The notes below the pieces were generated by a model. That model saw only the letters and a list, made by a program, of their open reading frames with translations. It ran no database searches and had not been told where the DNA came from. A program made the position numbers and the translations under genes. From UBA3263 sp964554335 (lineage in GTDB: Bacteria; Bacteroidota; Bacteroidia; Bacteroidales; Muribaculaceae), in NCBI GenBank assembly GCA_964554335.1, contig CAZKOF010000001.1, forward strand, positions 1-64,000: a DNA stretch of 64,000 nt. The letters run 5' to 3'. Below are positions 8,623 to 17,365 of this stretch, one piece after another. The stretch's first letter is position 1. Each line of letters starts with the position of its first letter.

Positions 8623-10158
8623 ATGATAGTATCAGTGATAATTGCAATCGTTGCATTGGCAATCGGCGCCATCGCCGCTCTGATAGTGCAGCGCACCATG
8701 ACCAATTCCGGCGCGAAGGCAATAATTTCCGCGGCCCGCATTGAGGCAGAGGGAATCAAGAAAGACAAAATCCGCGAGGGCGAGAAAGAAGCTCTAAAGA
8801 TTACCAACGACGCCGAGCGCCAGGCAAACCAGCGCCTGCAGAAAGTTCAGCAGAGCGAAGCCCGCGCGAAGCAGCGCGAACTCCAACTCAATCAGCAGCA
8901 GAGCGAAAACCAACGCGCCAAGAACGAGAACGAGCAGACACGCACCCATCTCGAGGCTCAGCTCGCAATCTGCGAAGAGAAGAAGTCGGAACTCGACAAG
9001 ATGCACCGCAACGCCATCGACACTCTCGAGCATCTTTCGGGCCTCAGCTCGGAGGAGGCGAAAGAGAAGCTCGTAGAGAGCATGAAGGATGAGGCCAAGA
9101 CTGCTGCCGCAAGTTACATTAACGAAATCATGGACGAGGCGAAGCTGACCGCCAATAAGGAGGCAAAACGCATTGTTATACAAACGATTCAGAGAGTGGC
9201 TACGGAGACGGCGGTCGAGAACTCCGTCACAGTGTTCCATATTGACAACGACGAGATTAAGGGTCGCATCATCGGTCGCGAGGGCCGCAATATACGCGCT
9301 CTCGAGGCCCACACCGGCATTGAAATAATTGTTGACGATACCCCCGAGGCTATTGTGCTCAGCGGTTTCGATCCTGTGCGTCGCGAAATTGCCCGCCTGG
9401 CCCTGCACCAGCTCGTGGCCGACGGACGCATACATCCCGCCCGCATAGAAGAGGTCGTTGCCAAAGTGCGCAAGCAGGTTGAAGAGGAGATTATTGAAAC
9501 CGGCAAGCGCACGGCCATTGACCTGGGCATCCACGGTCTCAATCCCGAGCTTATCCGCATGGTCGGCAAGATGAAATATCGCTCGAGTTACGGCCAAAAT
9601 CTCCTTCAGCACGCCCGCGAAACGGCTAACCTCTGCGCCGTAATGGCTTCCGAACTTGGCCTGAATCCCAAGAAAGCACGTCGCGCCGGCCTGCTCCACG
9701 ACATAGGCAAAGTGCCTGATGAAGAACCCGAACTGCCTCATGCACTCCTCGGCATGAAACTCGCCGAGAAATATAAGGAGAAGCCCGACATCTGCAATGC
9801 CATCGGTGCCCACCATGATGAAATCGAAGCCACAACACTGTTGGCTCCCATCGTGCAGATTTGCGATGCCATTTCGGGTGCGCGTCCCGGTGCACGCCGC
9901 GAAATCGTCGAGGCATATCTCAAACGTCTCAACGACCTCGAGCAGCTTGCCTTGAGTTATCCCGGCGTAATCAAGACATATGCAATTCAGGCCGGTCGCG
10001 AACTTCGCGTAATTGTCGGGGCAGACAAGATTGACGATGCCGAGACTGAGAAGCTCTCGGCCGAAATCGCCCAGAAGATTCAAGACGAGATGACCTATCC
10101 CGGACAGGTAAAGATTACCGTAATCCGTGAAACCCGCTCCGTAGCATTCGCCAAGTAA
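8623..10158 (+). CDS. rny: Ribonuclease Y
   Basis: This 511-residue membrane-anchored endoribonuclease starts global mRNA decay. It has one N-terminal transmembrane helix (about 3-25), a long coiled coil (about 30-195), a KH RNA-binding domain with GRIIGREGRN near residue 215, and an HD nuclease domain with LLHDIGK near 357-363 and the HHDE motif near 392. All parts are present and the length is typical. The stop codon overlaps the ricT start (TAATG), tying it to a protein that in Bacillus binds and directs RNase Y. Confidence 0.95.
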   Translation: MIVSVIIAIVALAIGAIAALIVQRTMTNSGAKAIISAARIEAEGIKKDKIREGEKEALKITNDAERQANQRLQKVQQSEARAKQRELQLNQQQSENQRAKNENEQTRTHLEAQLAICEEKKSELDKMHRNAIDTLEHLSGLSSEEAKEKLVESMKDEAKTAAASYINEIMDEAKLTANKEAKRIVIQTIQRVATETAVENSVTVFHIDNDEIKGRIIGREGRNIRALEAHTGIEIIVDDTPEAIVLSGFDPVRREIARLALHQLVADGRIHPARIEEVVAKVRKQVEEEIIETGKRTAIDLGIHGLNPELIRMVGKMKYRSSYGQNLLQHARETANLCAVMASELGLNPKKARRAGLLHDIGKVPDEEPELPHALLGMKLAEKYKEKPDICNAIGAHHDEIEATTLLAPIVQICDAISGARPGARREIVEAYLKRLNDLEQLALSYPGVIKTYAIQAGRELRVIVGADKIDDAETEKLSAEIAQKIQDEMTYPGQVKITVIRETRSVAFAK

Positions 10159-11333
10159 TGGACGAGATTGACGACATAAACATCATTCCCGATAGCGAAA
10201 TCCGCCATCACCGCAACGTTGACGTGCCCCGTGGGAAACTACACTGCTTCAACTGGCTCGAAGACGTTCCCGGCGCCATGCAGCAGTGTGACATCGTCGA
10301 AGTGCAGTTCAAGAACACCCGCAAGGGATACTATCTGAATTCGCTCGGTCTTGACGTATCGGCCGGCGACGTGGTTGCCGTGGAGTCGATGCCCGGCCAC
10401 GACATCGGCACGGTGACGCTGACCGGTCCGCTTGTGCTTCTTCAGATGAAGCGCGCAGGAGTCAGACGCGACACGGAACTCAAACGCCTGTTCCGTCTGG
10501 CCAAGCCCGCCGACATCGAGAAATATGAGGAGTCGAAGGCGCGCGAGGAGGAAACAATGATCCGCGCACGCAAACTTGCCGTAGAGCTCGGCCTGAACAT
10601 GAAAATCGGCGACGTCGAATTTCAGGGCGACGGCCAAAAGGCGATATTCTACTACATTGCCGACGAGCGCGTTGACTTCCGGCAACTCATCAAAGTGCTT
10701 GCCGAGGCCTTCAAGGTGCGCGTCGAAATGCGCCAGATCGGCGCCCGTCAGGAAGCCGGCCGCATCGGCGGCATCGGTCCGTGCGGACGTCCGCTATGCT
10801 GCTCGACGTGGATCAACAACTTCGTCAGCGTAAGTACGGGAGCGGCTCGCTTCCAAGACCTTTCGCTCAACCCGCAGAAGCTCGCCGGACAGTGTGCAAA
10901 ACTCAAGTGTTGCCTCAATTTCGAGGTTGACGCCTACATGGAAGCCGGTCGCCGGCTGCCGCCCAAGGATGTGCACCTCGAAACGGCTGATGCGACATGG
11001 TATTACTTCAAAGCCGACATCTTCAAAGGCGCGATTGCCTATTCGTCCGACCGCAAGATTCCCGCGAACCTCACGGTTATTGACCGCGAGCGGGCATGGG
11101 AAATCATTGAGATGAACAAGGCCGGTGAGAAACCCGCCCGGCTTAAGCGTGACGAAGACGTCGAGGCCGAAGCCCGCGAGAACCGCAGGGTTGACCTTCT
11201 GGATCAGGACAACATCAATCGTTTCGATCGCAAGAAAAAGAAGAAGAAAAAAAAGAAACCCGCCCAGGGCAAGCAGCCCGAAGGCAACAACGTCGCGCCT
11301 CGCCCGGACCCGAAAAATGACCCTCCGAAATAA
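10158..11333 (+). CDS. ricT: PSP1-domain protein RicT (YaaT-like)
   Basis: This 391-residue protein has a PSP1 domain (about 40-270). Conserved cysteines occur in GPCGRPLCCSTW (about 208-219) and KLKCCLNFE (about 249-257). In Bacillus subtilis, RicT with RicA and RicF carries Fe-S clusters and steers RNase Y cleavage. Here it is translationally coupled to rny (TAATG overlap), which supports the same partnership. The C-terminal tail from about residue 345 is basic and low-complexity, with a run of nine lysines, and may contact RNA. The lysine tract is A-rich and could be slippage-prone. No RicA or RicF homolog is recognisable nearby. Confidence 0.88.
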   Translation: MDEIDDINIIPDSEIRHHRNVDVPRGKLHCFNWLEDVPGAMQQCDIVEVQFKNTRKGYYLNSLGLDVSAGDVVAVESMPGHDIGTVTLTGPLVLLQMKRAGVRRDTELKRLFRLAKPADIEKYEESKAREEETMIRARKLAVELGLNMKIGDVEFQGDGQKAIFYYIADERVDFRQLIKVLAEAFKVRVEMRQIGARQEAGRIGGIGPCGRPLCCSTWINNFVSVSTGAARFQDLSLNPQKLAGQCAKLKCCLNFEVDAYMEAGRRLPPKDVHLETADATWYYFKADIFKGAIAYSSDRKIPANLTVIDRERAWEIIEMNKAGEKPARLKRDEDVEAEARENRRVDLLDQDNINRFDRKKKKKKKKKPAQGKQPEGNNVAPRPDPKNDPPK

Positions 11334-11805
11334 GTTCGCCCTCCTGCTCCTTGCGGCCATGCTCGCCGCATGTTCGTGCATCTATAACCCCGACAGTTAT
11401 AGCTGCTTCAGCGATATTGACCCTACTGAAGGGTGGTCTTATGCGCGAACGTTTGTCTATCTTCCGCAGATTGGTGACAGCATTGCCTGCGGCAGGCTGG
11501 AACTGTTCGTGCGCCACACGAATGATTACCCATACAGTAATCTTTGGGTCGAGCTTGAGAGCCATATGCCCGCTCCGGGAGGCCATGTCGAAATCCGGCG
11601 CGACACCTTCTGCATCACTCTTGCCGACGTCTACGGAAACTGGCAGGGCAGGGGGCAGGGCACAACTTTCGAGAAAATCGACACGTTGTATATGGACTAC
11701 CGGCTTATCAACGGCGTCCCTGTGCGTCTGCGCCACGTCATGCGTCCCGAGCGCGTAGAGGGACTCGAAAAGGTAGGTTTGATTTTTAATCCGACGAAAA
11801 AATGA
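11317..11805 (+). CDS. gldH: Gliding-motility-type lipoprotein GldH
   Basis: This 162-residue lipoprotein has a signal sequence and lipobox (LLAAMLAACS, Cys about 20). The body carries the family pattern: a WSYARTFVYLP strand, NDYPYSNLWV, and FCITLADVYGNWQGRGQG. I chose ATG 11317 because it precedes the lipoprotein signal; longer forms in this frame would overlap ricT deeply. It overlaps the ricT end by 17 bases and the next gene by 4. In gliding Bacteroidota, GldH belongs to the motility machinery, but it is also conserved in non-gliding gut Bacteroidales, where its role is unclear. Confidence 0.85.
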   Translation: MTLRNKFALLLLAAMLAACSCIYNPDSYSCFSDIDPTEGWSYARTFVYLPQIGDSIACGRLELFVRHTNDYPYSNLWVELESHMPAPGGHVEIRRDTFCITLADVYGNWQGRGQGTTFEKIDTLYMDYRLINGVPVRLRHVMRPERVEGLEKVGLIFNPTKK

Positions 11806-12956
11806 ACAATAACGTGTGTCTCCTCTCTCCGGCTGAGCAGCAGCTCAGGCTGGAGCGCCTGAAGCTAAGCTGCCCGGCGTTAATATGCGATAACGCCAAC
11901 ATCTTTTATCTGACGGGGCGCGTCTTTGCCGGCTACATGCTTGTGGGGCCCGACATTGCGCCGCGCTACTTCATCAAGCGCCCGCTTGAACTCAGTGGCG
12001 ACGGAATCACGTATATCCGCAAACCCGAAGATATTGACTCGCGCATTCCCGAACTCGGACTTGAGCTCAGCACTCTGGCGTGGGCCGATGCCGAACGCCT
12101 GCAAAAAGCCCTCGGTGCTGACCGGCTGATCAACGTCAGCCCGGCAATCATGGCTGCGCGTGCCATTAAAACCCCCTCTGAAATCGATGCCCTGCGCAGC
12201 GACGGCATCAGACAGAGCGCCGTCTATCAGCGCATCCCCCGAATGTTCCGTAAGGGAATGACTGACATTGAACTGCAGGCCGCAATAGAATATTACCTGC
12301 GGCTCGAGGGGTGTCTTGGAATTTTTCGTGTCAACGGCGCTTCGATGGAACTCCACATGGGCTCGGTTCTCACCGGGCGAAATGCCGACACCCCTTCGCC
12401 ATATGACTTCGCTATGGGCGGTGCCGGAATCAGCCCTGCGCTTCCCGTCGGGGCTTCGGGCGAGGAAATCAAGCCGGGAGCCGTTGTGATGGTCGATATG
12501 AACGGATGCTTCAACGGCTACATGACCGACATGACCCGCATGTATATCAACGCCCGAACGAACGAAACGGCTGACCCGAAGGTTATGAAGGCATGGCTAT
12601 GTTCGCGCAATATATGCCACGCCATAGCTGATGCCGCCAACCCGGGCGTCGAGGCGAAGAGTCTCTATGAACTTGCTATTGAGATTGCCCGTGCCGAAGG
12701 GCTGGAAAAATACTTCATGGGCCATAGGCAGCATGCCGGCTTCGTTGGCCACGGTGTCGGCATTCAGGTCAATGAACTTCCGGTGCTGGCTCCGCGGTCG
12801 AAGGCGATTCTCGGGGAGGGCAACGTCATTGCCGTCGAACCTAAATTCGTTATTCCCGGCTTCGGGGCTATCGGCATCGAGAACACATACGTTGTAACCC
12901 CCGCGGGTCTCGAATGCCTCACTACCGCTCCCGAAGAAATCATGCCGCTTATATGA
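11802..12956 (+). CDS. M24-family metallopeptidase (Xaa-Pro aminopeptidase-like)
   Basis: This 384-residue cytoplasmic protein has a creatinase-type N-terminal domain (about 1-140) and a pita-bread M24 domain (about 150-380). Metal ligands are visible: the two aspartates in VDMNGCFNGYMTDMTR (about 230-245), His in GHGVGIQVNELP (about 323), Glu in AVEPKF (about 346) and Glu in IGIENTY (about 360). The set is complete, so it should be active, probably on X-Pro dipeptides. It overlaps gldH and cca by 4 bases each. Confidence 0.85.
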   Translation: MNNNVCLLSPAEQQLRLERLKLSCPALICDNANIFYLTGRVFAGYMLVGPDIAPRYFIKRPLELSGDGITYIRKPEDIDSRIPELGLELSTLAWADAERLQKALGADRLINVSPAIMAARAIKTPSEIDALRSDGIRQSAVYQRIPRMFRKGMTDIELQAAIEYYLRLEGCLGIFRVNGASMELHMGSVLTGRNADTPSPYDFAMGGAGISPALPVGASGEEIKPGAVVMVDMNGCFNGYMTDMTRMYINARTNETADPKVMKAWLCSRNICHAIADAANPGVEAKSLYELAIEIARAEGLEKYFMGHRQHAGFVGHGVGIQVNELPVLAPRSKAILGEGNVIAVEPKFVIPGFGAIGIENTYVVTPAGLECLTTAPEEIMPLI

Positions 12957-14386
12957 ACATACCCGCTGACGACATAGAAACCCTGCGACTTGTCGGTGCT
13001 ATAGCCGATGAACTCGGCCTCGACGCATATGCCGTTGGCGGCTACGTGCGCGACTGCATTCTCGAGCGCCCGAGCAAGGATATCGATTTCGTGACCGTAG
13101 GTTCCGGAATCGAGTTGGCCCGCGCGGTCAGCAAACGTCTGGGTCGCGGGGCGCATCTCGCCGTGTTCAAGAACTTCGGAACCGCGCGTGTAACCCTGCG
13201 CAATCTCGAACTCGAATTCGTCGGAGCCCGAAAGGAGAGCTACTCCCACGACTCGCGCAAGCCGGTAGTTGAAGACGGAACCCTCGAAGACGACATTTCG
13301 CGCCGCGATTTTACTGTTAATGCCCTGGCGATGCGCGTGAATGCCGACGGTTTCAGCGGCATCGTCGACATGTGTGGTGGCCTGATCGACATGGAGCGGC
13401 GCGTTCTTCGCACGCCCCTCGACCCGGACGTCACATTCAGCGACGACCCCCTGCGCATGATGCGCGCCGTTCGTTTCGCAACTCAGCTGCGCTTCACAAT
13501 CGACGCGATTACCTATGAGGGAATATGCCGCAACGCCTCACGCTTGGAAATCATCTCGCGCGAGCGCATTGCCGACGAACTCAATAAAATAATGCGTGCG
13601 CCCAAGCCTTCGATCGGTTGGCGCCTGCTCCTCGAAACCGGCCTGCTACACTTTATTCTTCCCGAGCTTGAAGAGATGCAGAAGGTCGACGTTGTCAATG
13701 GCCGCGCGCATAAAGACAACTTTGACCATACCATGAAAGTGCTTGACAAGGTTGCCGAGAAGAGCGACGACATATGGTTGCGTTGGGGAGCCCTGCTCCA
13801 CGATATCGCAAAGCCGCGCACCAAGCGTTGGGACCCTAAAATCGGGTGGACGTTCCATAACCATAATTTTGTCGGAGCCAAGATGGTGCCGGAGATTTTC
13901 CGGTCCCTGCGCCTGCCTCTGGGTGAGCCGATGAAGTTTGTGCAGAACATGGTGGAGCTACATATGCGCCCGATTATTCTCAGCGAAGATATTGTTACCG
14001 ACAGTGCCGTTCGCCGGCTCCTTTTCGATGCCGGCGATGATGTTGATAAGCTCATGACCCTCTGCGAGGCCGACATCACCACCGGGAGGCCGGAAAAGTT
14101 GCGCAAGTGTCTTGACAACTTCGCCATTGTGCGCCGCAAACTCGTGGAGCTCGAAGAACGCGACCGCATACGCAACTTCCAGCCGCCCATTACCGGCAAC
14201 GACATCATGGCCATTTTCGACATCCCCCCCTCGCAGCCGATAAAGGTACTCAAAGAAGCCATCAAAGAAGCCATTCTCGACGGCAGAATTCCCAACGACC
14301 GCGCCGCGGCCTACGAGTTCATGCTCCCGCTGGCCCGCGAAATCGGCCTGAACCCCGTAAACCCCCTCCCCGAACCATGTATATAG
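12953..14386 (+). CDS. cca: CCA tRNA nucleotidyltransferase with HD domain
   Basis: This 477-residue nucleotidyltransferase of the poly(A) polymerase/CCA-adding class adds or repairs the tRNA 3' CCA. The head domain contains AVGGYVRDCIL (about 25-35), the catalytic DxD in KDIDFV (about 42-47) and RRDFTVNALAMR (about 119-130). A neck/body region follows, then an HD domain with LLHDIAKP near 281. I start at ATG 12953, which overlaps the M24 stop (ATGA). It overlaps queD by 10 bases. The alternative reading as poly(A) polymerase cannot be excluded by motif alone. Confidence 0.88.
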   Translation: MNIPADDIETLRLVGAIADELGLDAYAVGGYVRDCILERPSKDIDFVTVGSGIELARAVSKRLGRGAHLAVFKNFGTARVTLRNLELEFVGARKESYSHDSRKPVVEDGTLEDDISRRDFTVNALAMRVNADGFSGIVDMCGGLIDMERRVLRTPLDPDVTFSDDPLRMMRAVRFATQLRFTIDAITYEGICRNASRLEIISRERIADELNKIMRAPKPSIGWRLLLETGLLHFILPELEEMQKVDVVNGRAHKDNFDHTMKVLDKVAEKSDDIWLRWGALLHDIAKPRTKRWDPKIGWTFHNHNFVGAKMVPEIFRSLRLPLGEPMKFVQNMVELHMRPIILSEDIVTDSAVRRLLFDAGDDVDKLMTLCEADITTGRPEKLRKCLDNFAIVRRKLVELEERDRIRNFQPPITGNDIMAIFDIPPSQPIKVLKEAIKEAILDGRIPNDRAAAYEFMLPLAREIGLNPVNPLPEPCI

Positions 14387-14706
14387 TCACAAAAAGATTA
14401 GAAATATCCGCGTCACACTCGCTTACGCTCAACTACGAGAGCAAGTGCCGCAACCTGCACGGCCATAACTGGATGATAACCGTCACCTGTCAGGCCGAGG
14501 AACTTAACGAGAACGGAATGGTTGAAGACTTCACCGCAATCAAGCGGCGCATAACCTCGCAGCTCGACCATGCCAACCTCAACGAGGTGCTCCCGTTCAA
14601 CCCGACCGCTGAAAACATTGCCAGCTGGATCTGCGACCAAATTCCAACCTGCATCCGCGTCGACGTGCAGGAAAGCGAAGGCAACGTCGCCTCATATATA
14701 CGCTAA
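14377..14706 (+). CDS. queD: 6-carboxytetrahydropterin synthase QueD
   Basis: This 109-residue enzyme of the PTPS family converts dihydroneopterin triphosphate to 6-carboxy-5,6,7,8-tetrahydropterin, the second step to queuosine. Zinc ligands His14, His28 and His30 are present, and Cys24 with HGH forms the QueD pattern CxxxHGH. The D-H and E catalytic residues lie in QLDHANLN and QESEG. The queE gene would normally follow closely; here 900 bases of unrelated small genes are inserted between them. folE, which supplies the substrate, is at 32.6 kb. Confidence 0.92.
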   Translation: MYIVTKRLEISASHSLTLNYESKCRNLHGHNWMITVTCQAEELNENGMVEDFTAIKRRITSQLDHANLNEVLPFNPTAENIASWICDQIPTCIRVDVQESEGNVASYIR

Positions 14707-14718
14707 ATCGGCAATACC

Positions 14719-14937
14719 ATGAACCGCGATATCCTCTCATTCATAACTTTCAGCATCGGGAACCTTTCCCGACGGCTTCAACTCACGCAGCGCGAGGTTT
14801 ACGCTCGGTTGAAATCGTCGGGCATACTTGACGAGTACATCGTTCCGTCCTATGATGTTCTCCACTCCTTTGGCAAGGAGTATCTGATGGAAGATTTGAT
14901 ATCATTTATGAAAGAGAAAGGAGTGCTTGCACGATGA
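14719..14937 (+). CDS. DUF3791-type small protein (first copy)
   Basis: This 72-residue protein begins 12 bases after queD. The pattern is that of DUF3791: an N-terminal helix ISFITFSIGN-like segment, LTQREVYARLKSSGILDEYIVPSYD, and a C-terminal helix ending MKEKGVLAR. It overlaps the DUF3990 gene by 4 bases (ATGA), so the two are translationally coupled. DUF3791 proteins repeatedly accompany DUF3990 genes in Bacteroidota and Firmicutes; an antitoxin or adaptor role is plausible but unproven. Confidence 0.75.
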   Translation: MNRDILSFITFSIGNLSRRLQLTQREVYARLKSSGILDEYIVPSYDVLHSFGKEYLMEDLISFMKEKGVLAR

Positions 14938-15404
14938 TAGTCTACCATACCTCATATGTCAGGGTCGAAAGCCCTGATACCGCACATTCGCGGGACTTTC
15001 TTGACTTTGGACGCGGTTTTTATCTGACGGAAATCCGCGAACAGGCCGAAAAGTATGCCGAACGCTTTTTGCGCAGGAATAAAGAAGCCTGGCTAAACGT
15101 CTATGAGTTGAACGATAACATTGAGAATGGAAGAGTGCTGCGTTTCGACGCCTACGACGAGCGTTGGCTTGATTTTGTCATGAACTGCCGACGCGGAGGT
15201 GCGGTGGACGGTTATGACATGATTGTCGGAGGCATTGCCGACGATAAGGTTTTCCGCACTATCGATCTCTATTTTTCAGGCGACATTACTAAGGAAGAGG
15301 CTCTTCGCCGCTTGGTCTATGAGCGTCCTAACATGCAGATTTGCATATGTGCCGACCGTATATTGAAGGAGCAGCTGAAGTTTATTGATAGCATAAGACT
15401 ATGA
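14934..15404 (+). CDS. DUF3990 protein, ADP-ribosyltransferase-like fold
   Basis: This 156-residue protein carries the DUF3990 signature, a family assigned to the ADP-ribosyltransferase-like clan: His5 in VYHTSY, DFGRGFYLT (24-32, with Tyr30), a YDMIVGGIADD-like block (94-104) and NMQICI (133-138). His5 and Tyr30 occupy positions compatible with the H-Y part of the ART NAD-binding site; a catalytic Glu is not obvious. It is flanked and overlapped on both sides by DUF3791 genes. The unit interrupts the queD-queE pair and is less GC-rich than its surroundings. It could be the toxin or effector of a toxin-antitoxin-like system; substrate unknown. Confidence 0.78.
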   Translation: MIVYHTSYVRVESPDTAHSRDFLDFGRGFYLTEIREQAEKYAERFLRRNKEAWLNVYELNDNIENGRVLRFDAYDERWLDFVMNCRRGGAVDGYDMIVGGIADDKVFRTIDLYFSGDITKEEALRRLVYERPNMQICICADRILKEQLKFIDSIRL

Positions 15405-15619
15405 GAGACGAAGCGTTTGAAACAATTCTCGATGAAAAAATGTCGCGCGTCATTGCGGCGATAAGTGAGCTATATGACCTGCCTCTCGAAGAGGCGGTCG
15501 GGATTTTCTATAATTCCGAAACCGCGCAACTTATATCAGAGGGTGTCGCTGACCTGCATTGCCGCAGCAGCCGCTATCTTGCGCAGATTGTGTGGGAGGA
15601 GTATAATGAGGGTAAATGA
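15401..15619 (+). CDS. DUF3791-type small protein (second copy)
   Basis: This 72-residue acidic protein overlaps the DUF3990 gene by 4 bases and queE by 14. It follows the DUF3791 layout (ISELYDLPLEEAVGIFYNSE, then a short C-terminal helix) but is diverged from the first copy. The N-terminal EKMSRVIAAIS helix matches the usual first helix. Two non-identical DUF3791 copies around one DUF3990 gene suggest that they do different jobs, for example one binding the effector and one regulating. Confidence 0.72.
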   Translation: MRDEAFETILDEKMSRVIAAISELYDLPLEEAVGIFYNSETAQLISEGVADLHCRSSRYLAQIVWEEYNEGK

Positions 15620-16154
15620 GATTTTTTACTCGCTGCAGGGCGAGGGCGTCCACACCGGCTGCCCCGCCGTGTTCGTACGCCTTAGCGGCTGCAACCGCGC
15701 GTGTGAGTTTTGCGACACGGACTTCGCTTCATTTCGCGAAATGACCGAGCGGGAGGTTGTTGACGCAGTGCGCAAGTTCCCGGCGCGGATTGTCATCATT
15801 ACCGGCGGGGAGCCTGCCCTGCAGCTTACGGCGTCGCTTGTCGACGCCCTCCACGCCGCCGGCCGCCGCGTGCACGTCGAAACCAACGGCTCGCTGCCCC
15901 TGCCCGCCAACGTCGACTGGGTGACCTGCTCGCCCAAGAAACCGCCCTACGCCATTGGCCGTATCGACGAGCTGAAACTCGTGCTCACCTCGGGATGTGA
16001 CCCTGAGGCCGTTGCCGCGCAGCTCCCGGAAGCGTCTGCCCACTGCCTCCAGCCGCTGAGCTGCACCAATACCGACGCCTGCATCGATTACATCAAGGCC
16101 CACCCCCGCTGGCGCCTCTCCCTCCAAACCCACAAACTAATCCATATCTCATGA
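15606..16154 (+). CDS. queE: 7-carboxy-7-deazaguanine synthase QueE
   Basis: This 182-residue radical SAM enzyme makes 7-carboxy-7-deazaguanine from the QueD product. The cluster motif CxxxCxxC is Cys29-Cys33-Cys36 in SGCNRACEFCDTD. The SAM-binding ITGGEPALQ and the CSPKKPP segment are present. Length fits the short Bacteroidota form. I start at ATG 15606; the longer open frame upstream lies inside DUF3791 and lacks homology. It overlaps the following glycosyltransferase by 4 bases. Confidence 0.92.
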   Translation: MRVNEIFYSLQGEGVHTGCPAVFVRLSGCNRACEFCDTDFASFREMTEREVVDAVRKFPARIVIITGGEPALQLTASLVDALHAAGRRVHVETNGSLPLPANVDWVTCSPKKPPYAIGRIDELKLVLTSGCDPEAVAAQLPEASAHCLQPLSCTNTDACIDYIKAHPRWRLSLQTHKLIHIS

Positions 16155-17365
16155 ATATGAATCCGGAACTTAATGCAAAACATATCGCTATATTGATTCC
16201 TTCTTATCTAGGAGGCGGAGCGGAGAAAGTTACCAATATCATATTTGGTGAACTGGTAAAAAAATATTGCTACTCAGTTCAAATTATCTGTGTCCAAACC
16301 AATGAAATGGCCATACGTACAGGTGAGGAAGTCGGATTCAACGTTACTCCGGTTAATATTGGTGATTCTGAGATTACCGGGGAAAATGCTGGGTTGATAA
16401 TGCTTGACGCTTTGAAGGCATCGACTGCGTTAAATATCGTCTATGCAGGTTTTATACCGTTTAATCCAAAACTTTATCGAGATGAACTCCGAGGTCGAAA
16501 TCTGATATTTCATCTTCATACAATGCCAAGTTGGCAGGCGGTAAGCAAGATTGTCGGGACTCGTGAATATCTCAATGTTATAGCCCAAATCCGTAGAGAG
16601 GTAAAATGGTATTTCGGAAAGTACCTGAGGGAGAAATGGTTCAAGGTTTTCGCTCGTCGCTATAGTAAATATTATCAGTCAATATATGATAACTCGAATC
16701 ATTTTGTCGTCCTCGCAGAGGCATATCGACAGCAAATGAATCGATATCTTGGATTTCGGGCCAATGACAATAAATCAAAGGTTACAGTTGTGTATAATCC
16801 AGCTACTCTAACGGAATTACTTCCGTTGGCTGAAATTCCCAAACAAAAAGAAGTCCTTTTTGCTGGGCGTCTGAATTGTACAGAGAAAGGGGTTGATAGT
16901 TTATTGCGAGCTTGGGAGAGACTTTTCAGGCATTATCCTGAATGGAAATTAAAAATTGTTGGTGATGGTCCTGATAGAGGTTACCTCGAGTACATGGCTC
17001 GCATACTTGGGTTAAAAAACTATACATTTCTACCATATACTACTAATCTTGCCGAGCATCTTTCAACGGCATCAATTCTCTGTCTTCCATCAAATATAGA
17101 AGGGTGGGGATTGGTCCTTATCGAAGCAATGGCCGCAGGTGTAGTCCCTATAGCATTCAAATGCAGCGGAGGAGTTGAAGAGATTCTTTCAGAGGGGCGT
17201 GGTATTGGGGTGCAACCAGGTAACGTCCGACTTTTGGCAGCAGGCATAGCATCGCTTATGAATAGCCCTGATGATATAGACATGCGTCGTAAACTTTATC
17301 CCGATTATGTGAAGCGTTTCGATACCTATTCGGCCGTAAACTCATATCTTAAATTATTGCAATGA
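16151..17365 (+). CDS. Glycosyltransferase family 4
   Basis: This 404-residue GT-B fold transferase has an N-terminal domain opening with IAILIPSYLGGGAEKVT and a GT4 C-terminal domain with LFAGRLNCTEKG, KIVGDGPDRGYLE, and the EGWGLVLIEAMAAGV donor-sugar motif (about 317-331, E-x7-E pattern). It transfers a nucleotide sugar to a surface glycan, acceptor unknown. Composition turns abruptly AT-rich at its start compared with queE, although the reading frames overlap by 4 bases. It closely resembles the second GT4 in this cluster at 18425. Confidence 0.85.
   Translation: MNMNPELNAKHIAILIPSYLGGGAEKVTNIIFGELVKKYCYSVQIICVQTNEMAIRTGEEVGFNVTPVNIGDSEITGENAGLIMLDALKASTALNIVYAGFIPFNPKLYRDELRGRNLIFHLHTMPSWQAVSKIVGTREYLNVIAQIRREVKWYFGKYLREKWFKVFARRYSKYYQSIYDNSNHFVVLAEAYRQQMNRYLGFRANDNKSKVTVVYNPATLTELLPLAEIPKQKEVLFAGRLNCTEKGVDSLLRAWERLFRHYPEWKLKIVGDGPDRGYLEYMARILGLKNYTFLPYTTNLAEHLSTASILCLPSNIEGWGLVLIEAMAAGVVPIAFKCSGGVEEILSEGRGIGVQPGNVRLLAAGIASLMNSPDDIDMRRKLYPDYVKRFDTYSAVNSYLKLLQ

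Noticed and set aside
8794..10083. Long minus-strand open frame of 429 codons opposite rny
   Set aside because: It is a shadow of the high-GC rny gene. The plus-strand protein has clear KH and HD motifs; the opposite frame has no recognisable domain.
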